From Acanthamoeba lenticulata (Eukaryota > Discosea > Longamoebia > Acanthamoebidae): a stretch of DNA of 10,606 bases. The stretch is taken from positions 1 to 10,606 of the forward strand of contig NAVB01002140.1 of the NCBI GenBank assembly GCA_002179805.1. The letters are read 5' to 3'. Positions 6,872 to 10,606 of this stretch are shown piece by piece (the stretch's first letter is position 1; every line of letters begins with the position of its first letter). Below the pieces are notes generated by a model. That model worked only from the letters and a program-made list of their open reading frames with translations, was not told the DNA's origin and searched no databases. A program made the position numbers and the translations under genes.

Positions 6872-9648
6872 TGTTTTTGTTTTATTTGTCGTTTTCGTTT
6901 TCGTTGTTGTGGCGCTGACGACGCCGGCGTGCAGCACGAGGGCGCCGCCGCGATGGCCTCGCCCGAGCTGCAGGATGAGGGCAAGGACAAGAAAGAGAAG
7001 AAGGAAAAGAAGGAGAAAAAGGAGAAAAAGGAGAAGAAAGAGAAGAAGGACAAGAAGGACAAGACCGGTGGTGGCGATCACCACCATGAGGAAGGCGGCA
7101 TCTCGGCGCCGACGCCAGCGTCGACCCCGACCTTGCTCGTGACGTCGCCGCCGGCCACGCCGGTGGGCTCGACCACGCCGCGCATCGTCGTGAGCCCGCG
7201 CGCCGCCGAGCCGGCCATCGCCGACTTGGCCCTCGAGTTCGAGGACATGATGGCCGACCTCAAATTTTCTGGTACCTTATTTTTCTTATTATTTCTAAAT
7301 GAATAACAATATTCAAATAATTATGTTTCGAATTTTTGGCAATTATTATTCTTCTTAATCAATCAAATCAACAGAGGCCCAACGAGAGCAGATGGCGATG
7401 TTGCCCGAGTCGCACAAGCAGACGATCCTCCTCCAGTGGAAGAAAAAGAAGAAGGCCCTCTCCCAGCGTCGCGGCTCCTTCATCTCTGCCTCGTACCCCT
7501 TCGCCTCCTCTCCTTCATCCTCATCTTCTTCATCATCATCTCAACTCACATGTGTCGTGTGTTGGCGTGAAGGGGCGATTCGCCGGTGCCCAACCGGATC
7601 CGCTCGCCCAGCTCGAGCCGCATCATCCCGGCCGTGGCCGAGAGCTCCTCGCCGTCGGCCTCTTCGCCGTCCTCGCCCTCGTCATCGTCCGTGGGCAGCC
7701 CGGCCACCCTCAACTCGGTGCTCCTCAGCCGCCTGGGCGAGAAGGACAAGCCCGCCCTGTCGAGTCCTTCCGCTCCCGCCGCCGACCGCAGTACGTCCCT
7801 TGTGTGCCCCGCGCGCGTGTGTGCGGTGCGCGCGTGTGTGTGCGGTGCGTGTGCGGTCTGACGCCCGGGGGTCGCGCGCGCGCAGGCGAGTCGATGCTGG
7901 CCACGATCGAGGCGCGCAAGCAGGAGAAGATGGAGGCCCTCAAGAAGCTGAAGGAGGAGCTGGCCATCAAGCGGCAGCTCATGCAGAAGGGCATCCAGAA
8001 GGAGGAGCTCAGCCCCGAGGCGCTCCAGGCCCTCATGAAGGACCTCCAGGAGCAGCGCCGCGCCCGGCGCGAGGCCCGCGAGCAGAAGATGATGGCCAAG
8101 GTCGAGCAGATGAAGCGCGAGGGCAAGATCTCGTCGCTGGCCGACATGCAGGAGGCCATCCGCCAGGCCAACGAGATGCGCAAGCTCCGCGCCGAGCGCG
8201 CGGTCGAGCGCAAGGAGCGCCGCAGCACCCGAAAGCTCATCCTCCGCGGTGCGTTCCTCGACCTCGGCCTCGGCCTCGGCCTCGGTCTCGGTCTCGGCCT
8301 TGCGCTCACAAACACGCGCGCTTGTCCACGCGGCAGAGCTGGAGGGCAGCGGCATCTCGATCTCGTCGCGCTCGCGGTCGAGTTCGCGCCGCGGGAGCCT
8401 CGCCCCCACCCCCGAGGACACCGAGCTGGTCCAGGTGCGGCCACGCATCCCCGCCGCCGTCTTGATTGCCATCATTGTTGTCGTCGACATTGACGTTGTC
8501 GCCGTCGACGTCGTCGTCGCCGTTGTCGACCTTGGCGTTGATGGTGTTGTCGACACTGACGGCGTGGTGGAACAAATGACAGGAAACGAAGAAGCTCAGG
8601 CGGCTGACGCGGCATCTGGACCTGGAGGCCAAGGAGATCAAGATCGACTCGCAGCTGACCAACTTCCTCGGGTCCATGGTCAAGCTCGAGGAGGAGTGGA
8701 AGAAGCAGGGTCCGTCCCCCCGTCGCCGACCTTCTCTCTCTCTTGGCCTGGCTTACTCACGCGTCGACCTCCACGCGATGCGCAACACAGAGCAACTGCG
8801 GATCCAGAGGCAGGTCGAGTACGAGATGCTGGAGAAGGAGCACGCCGAGGCCCAGGATCGCCTCAAGCGCAGCGAGGAGCTCATCTCCGACACCAAAACG
8901 CGCCTCGGCTCCATCGCCACCGCCCTCGCCGCCGTACGCCCTTTTTCGTTCTTTAATCTTTATTTATTTTATTGTTATTTTTTATTAACGTTTTGAAATT
9001 CTTTTGTTAATATTTTTGCTTGTATTTTCCACGTGATTTAGGCGGCGGGGAGGCATCCGGAGGACGGGCCCCTGCAGGGCTGCCAGGGCGAGCTGTCGCA
9101 GCTGCTGGAGCGGCTCGGCATGGAGGCCATCCGCGTGGTCGACCAGCGCACGGCCGAGCAGATCGAGGAGGAGAAGAAGGCCGCCATCCAGAAGCGCACG
9201 GAGGAGCTCGAGAAGGAGGCCGAGGAGTCCGAGGGTTCGCTGGGCGGCCTCCTGGCCCAGCTCAAGGGCACCAAGCTCAAGAAAGTCGACCAGGCCGAGA
9301 TCGAGCGGGTACGCCCACTTTCTTTTTTCTATTTAATATTTCTTTTCTGTAACATTAAATTTAATATTCATTATTGCGATTTTAACTTGAATTTCTCACA
9401 AATATAAATAAAATTTAATGTTACAGAAAAAGATGGAGGCGCCGCCGCCACCGGCGTTGGGCGACTCGATCGGCATGTTCACGTCGCTCCAGGACACGCT
9501 GCGCGGAGCCCTCGAGATGCGCAAGCTCGCCATCATGGACTCCGACTCCGAGTCTGAAGACGACGATGACGATTACTGGGACGAAGACGACGATGATGAC
9601 GACTATGACGACCTGGAGGACCTGATGAGCGTCACCGTCCGCATTTGA
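6387..9648 (+). CDS. Putative Arp2/3 activator: formin-like GBD, coiled coil, WH2-connector-acidic tail
   Basis: Eleven exons: 6387-6467, 6625-6822, 6935-7271, 7375-7492, 7573-7790, 7886-8248, 8337-8434, 8583-8709, 8791-8933, 9042-9308 and 9427-9648; 723 aa, all phases consistent. Order of parts: a short helical start with a Ser/Pro-rich stretch (1-93); a Lys/Glu tract of repeated KKEKKEK (about 110-136); LEFEDMMADLKFSEAQRE followed by MAMLPESHKQTILLQWKKKK (about 186-232), which resembles the N-terminal GTPase-binding segment of formins (FEELL..LNL....R..M..LP..KKW.LL.Q); a Ser/Pro linker (245-317); long charged coiled coil (about 318-440 and 472-625); a WH2-like LLAQLKGTKLKKVDQ (631-645); a short PPPP; an amphipathic connector SLQDTLRGALEMRKLAI (670-686); and SDSESE plus an Asp run with one Trp (W701) to the end. 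The last three parts have the order and key residues of WASP/WAVE VCA regions (WAVE: RRIAVEYSDSEDD...DW). No FH2, WH1 or SHD domain is seen. Function is inferred. Confidence 0.72.
6823..6934 (+). other. Intron 2 of the WH2-CA gene, non-canonical GC-AG
   Basis: A 112-nt intron starting GCACGT after AAG and ending GCGTGCAG. Both flanking exons are in phase 0 only with this GC donor; the nearby GT at 6827 leaves one extra base and breaks the frame of the Lys/Glu exon. The donor hexamer is identical to that of DCP1 intron 1. The alternative is that a GT donor elsewhere in the low-complexity exon 2 is used, which protein alignment cannot exclude because this part is disordered. Confidence 0.55.
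6841..6906 (+). repeat. TTTTCG hexamer repeat in intron 2 of the WH2-CA gene
   Basis: Tandem TTTTCG units, with some TTTTTG variants, fill the middle of the GC-AG intron. The sequence is a near-pure pyrimidine/G tract on the sense strand and may act as an extended polypyrimidine region or splicing enhancer that compensates for the weak donor; this role is inference. Confidence 0.75.
6981..7062 (+). repeat. Coding repeat for the Lys/Glu tract
   Basis: Imperfect 9-nt repeats (AAGGAGAAA / AAGGAAAAG) encode about six KEK-type units in exon 3 of the WH2-CA gene. The antisense frame gives a false hydrophobic Leu/Phe-rich ORF. Repeats like this vary in copy number by slippage. Confidence 0.8.
7800..7860 (+). 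repeat. GT/GC alternating purine-pyrimidine tract in an intron
   Basis: The intron at 7791-7885 carries GTGTGTGCGGTGCGCGCG-like sequence and ends in a GCGCGCGCGCAG acceptor. Alternating purine-pyrimidine DNA of this type can adopt Z-form; no function is claimed. Confidence 0.6.
8263..8300 (+). repeat. CTCGGN hexamer repeat in an intron
   Basis: About six tandem CTCGGC/CTCGGT units right after the GTGCGT donor of the intron 8249-8336. In frame it would encode a Leu-Gly run, but the frame does not join to the next exon, so it is read as intronic. Confidence 0.7.
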
Positions 9649-9811
9649 GCGCAGACTGAAAGTCGCCACGCCGGCATTTATTTATTATTTATTTATTTAT
9701 TTATTAATTAATTTGTATCTAAATTTTAACCCAAAAAACACAGTACAAAAATGTTGAATTATATTTGATGATTTGTTTAGTCAAGAAGAAAGAGCAACCA
9801 ACAACAGGCTT
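9649..9811. other. Convergent intergenic region, WH2-CA gene / RhoGEF
   Basis: These 163 bp lie between two convergent stop codons. A TTTA/TTTATT repeat at about 9676-9706 reads on the minus strand as several AATAAA copies, about 105-135 nt beyond the RhoGEF stop, and is a plausible polyadenylation signal for it. No clear AATAAA is seen on the plus strand for the WH2-CA gene. No gene is supported here. Confidence 0.4.
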
Positions 9812-10606
9812 TTATGGCTTGTCGATGAAGTCGCCCATCTGCTGCTGGCTCTTGTGGAGGAGGTCGAGCGCGCTCTCGCCCTTCTGCGTGAGGTAGATCA
9901 TCGACCGGCTGAGCTGCTGCGTGCTTCCAAAGTGGCTGTCCTTGGCGTCGTGGAGGGTGCGCAGCTTCTCCATCCAGAGCAGGTTCTGGTACTTGGAGTC
10001 GCCCAGGACCCACTTGGTCTTGGCCCCCGACGCCGTCTTCTTCACCTTGAGCCCCTGCACATCCTCATCTGCCATCATCATTGTCATTGTCAACATCACA
10101 TCAACATGATCGTCAACATCGTCGTCGCCGTCAACATCGCTGTGAGAAAGGCTGTGAGAGAGGGAGTACCTTTGAGCTTGCCCCAGGTGACGGGGAAGAA
10201 CTGGCTCTGGACGGCGGCCCACTTGGTGAGCGACACAAACTGGTAAAAGGCGTCCTCTGACGGCAGCGGCGCGCGGTCCTTGGCGTGGCCGCCGACGGGC
10301 TTGGCCAGGACGAAGCAGTCGTTGAACACAAACACGTAGAAGCGGCCCACCTCGCCCACCTTCTTGCCGCCGCCGGCGGCGACCAAGTGGCGCGCGAGGC
10401 GGGACTGGAGCAGGTTCTTGGGGTCGTCGGCGGCGGTCCACCAGCCCTCGTGCACGTAGCGCCGGTCGTGGGTGACCAGCGGCTCGTGCAGGCCCAGCAG
10501 CTTGGTCTGCACCTTGGCCACGAGCTCGATGGCCAGCGAGAAGCCCTTCTTGGCGTTGATCCGCTCGGCCAGGGCCTTCATGCCCTGCAACGCGGCCTCG
10601 ATCTGC
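9812..10606 (-). CDS. RhoGEF (DH-PH), C-terminal part, partial at right edge
   Basis: Two exons on the minus strand: at least 10606-10170 and 10068-9812 (stop TAA at 9814-9812), joined by a 101-nt intron with a GTACTC donor, phase 1; about 230 residues are visible. The visible start, IEAALQGMKALAERINAKKG, fits the last helix of a Dbl-homology domain, the GDP/GTP exchange module for Rho-family GTPases. It is followed by a PH-type fold: GRFYVFVFNDCFVLAKP (strand 3-4 region with the usual F-N-D turn), FVSLTKWAAVQ, and after the splice KTASGAKTKWVLGDSKYQ and NLLWMEKLRTLHDAK, the C-terminal PH helix with its conserved Trp. A roughly 40-residue Gln/Ser/Lys tail ends in DKP. The catalytic DH core lies outside the window, so substrate (Rac, Rho or Cdc42 type) cannot be judged. 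The gene is convergent with the putative Arp2/3 activator. Confidence 0.85.
   Translation of the reverse strand, partial: ADRGRVAGHEGPGRADQRQEGLLAGHRARGQGADQAAGPARAAGHPRPALRARGLVDRRRRPQEPAPVPPRAPLGRRRRRQEGGRGGPLLRVCVQRLLRPGQARRRPRQGPRAAAVRGRLLPVCVAHQVGRRPEPVLPRHLGQAQRYSLSHSLSHSDVDGDDDVDDHVDVMLTMTMMMADEDVQGLKVKKTASGAKTKWVLGDSKYQNLLWMEKLRTLHDAKDSHFGSTQQLSRSMIYLTQKGESALDLLHKSQQQMGDFIDKP

Noticed and set aside
6713..7087. Minus-strand frame with a long Leu/Phe hydrophobic run resembling membrane segments
   Set aside because: Complement of the Lys/Glu codon repeat and intron repeat of the WH2-CA gene; not a real membrane protein.
7336..8493. Two long plus-strand frames spanning several exons and introns
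   Set aside because: They read through introns with good GTACGT, GTGCGT donors and CAG acceptors; exon joining gives a consistent coiled-coil protein instead.
7546..8556. 336-codon minus-strand frame
   Set aside because: Antisense of coiled-coil exons; Leu-rich content is the complement of Lys/Glu codons.
6387..9648. Calling the plus-strand gene a true formin
   Set aside because: No FH1-FH2 sequence is present; only the short GTPase-binding pattern is formin-like.
1..10606. Bacterial or viral origin, mobile elements, CRISPR, tRNA or rRNA
   Set aside because: All genes are intron-rich with eukaryote-specific families; no terminal repeats, integrase, transposase or RNA gene structure was seen.

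Overview
The window looks like nuclear DNA of a free-living amoebozoan, most likely an Acanthamoeba-type genome. This is an inference: exons are very GC-rich, introns are short (about 60-160 nt) and more AT- or pyrimidine-rich, 5' splice sites very often read GTACGT, and genes are packed with only about 160-190 bp between them. No rRNA, tRNA, CRISPR, prophage or transposon was seen. No gene is intact as one open frame. All gene models below come from joining exons by eye with GT-AG (and two GC-AG) introns, keeping phase and checking against remembered protein families.

Layout, left to right: (1) a minus-strand exon with a ubiquitin-interacting motif, 68-315, running off the left edge through an intron; (2) a plus-strand DCP1 mRNA-decapping co-activator, 460-2003, four exons, 436 aa; (3) a minus-strand four-EF-hand calcium-binding protein, 2196-3124, five exons, 186 aa; (4) a minus-strand COG8 (Dor1) Golgi-tethering subunit, 3293-6198, ten exons, 674 aa; (5) a plus-strand 723-aa, eleven-exon protein, 6387-9648, that combines a formin-like GTPase-binding motif, a Lys/Glu tract, long coiled coils and a C-terminal WH2 + connector + acidic (VCA-like) tail; (6) the last two exons of a minus-strand RhoGEF (end of DH domain plus PH domain), 9812 to the right edge.

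The genes do not form an operon or one pathway; they are ordinary housekeeping genes (mRNA decay, calcium sensing, Golgi tethering, actin control). The last two are related in theme: a RhoGEF lies tail-to-tail with a protein that appears built to respond to a Rho-type GTPase and activate Arp2/3. That protein is the most interesting item, since its domain order does not match WASP, WAVE, WASH, WHAMM/JMY or formins as I know them. Two introns (DCP1 intron 1 and intron 2 of this protein) appear to use the same rare GCACGT 5' splice site.
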